A stretch of 22,204 bases of DNA from an uncultured Collinsella sp. Its GTDB lineage: Bacteria; Actinomycetota; Coriobacteriia; Coriobacteriales; Coriobacteriaceae. The notes under the pieces are model-generated. The model did no database searches. It saw only the letters and a list, made by a program, of their open reading frames with translations, and had not been told where the DNA came from. The stretch covers positions 1-22,204 of the forward strand of contig UROO01000024.1 of the NCBI GenBank assembly GCA_900549555.1, written 5' to 3'. Below are positions 22,170 through 22,204 of this stretch, piece by piece. The translations under genes and the position numbers were made by a program. Every line of letters starts with the position of its first letter. Position 1 is the stretch's first letter.

Positions 22170-22204
22170 AAGCCAAGGCAACGCACGGACGCGCGATATA
22201 TTGC

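Overview
The window reads as a stretch of a Gram-positive, high-GC gut actinobacterium, most likely class Coriobacteriia and close to Collinsella. That placement is an inference from the GC-rich coding style, the strong GGAGG ribosome-binding sites, and the gene set (choloylglycine hydrolase, tandem YhgE/Pip proteins, a PHP-type tyrosine phosphatase module). No taxonomic marker is present. The first 28 bases match the Nextera (Tn5) read-2 adapter, so the left edge is a library artefact and not genome.

Layout. 182-2338: an OmpR-type response regulator and its membrane histidine kinase, ended by a terminator. 2515-4579: a compact polysaccharide-control set of Wzz-like chain-length protein, BY-type tyrosine kinase and PHP tyrosine phosphatase, with no glycosyltransferase or polymerase genes beside it. 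4619-5119: an ElaA-like acetyltransferase. 5321-7345: Hsp90 (htpG), preceded by a 14-bp palindrome and a terminator-like hairpin in its leader. 7776-12746: two adjacent YhgE/Pip membrane proteins. 12930-14450 (minus): an alanine aminotransferase (AlaA) with an N-terminal Cro/C1-type helix-turn-helix, an internal strong ribosome-binding site exactly at the AlaA start, and an operator array over its promoter. 14613-16500: divergent LysR regulator and EamA transporter with a T-N11-A palindrome between them. 16640-18889: Kup potassium transporter. 18969-19934 (minus): choloylglycine (bile salt) hydrolase. 20179-20598 (minus): a peptide deformylase-like protein lacking the catalytic Glu. 20792-22102: an AzgA-type purine permease with a strong terminator.

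The most unusual signal is a family of structured intergenic elements. Two copies (7353-7515 and, on the minus strand, 12761-12924) are 163 and 164 nt long and share the same three-hairpin plan. Unpaired and middle-stem blocks are identical, while the outer and terminal helices have changed sequence completely and kept pairing. A third, shorter copy (20077-20183, minus) has the same apical hairpin as the first but carries the internal-loop motif with its two strands exchanged. Each copy lies just 3' of a gene and in that gene's direction (htpG, the alaA fusion, the deformylase-like gene). The pattern argues for a conserved 3'-UTR RNA, or less likely a hairpin DNA repeat, whose function I cannot assign.

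Themes: envelope and stress functions (two-component system, capsule control, YhgE/Pip, HtpG, Kup, bile salt hydrolase) fit life in the gut. No tRNA, rRNA, CRISPR array, insertion sequence or prophage gene was seen.
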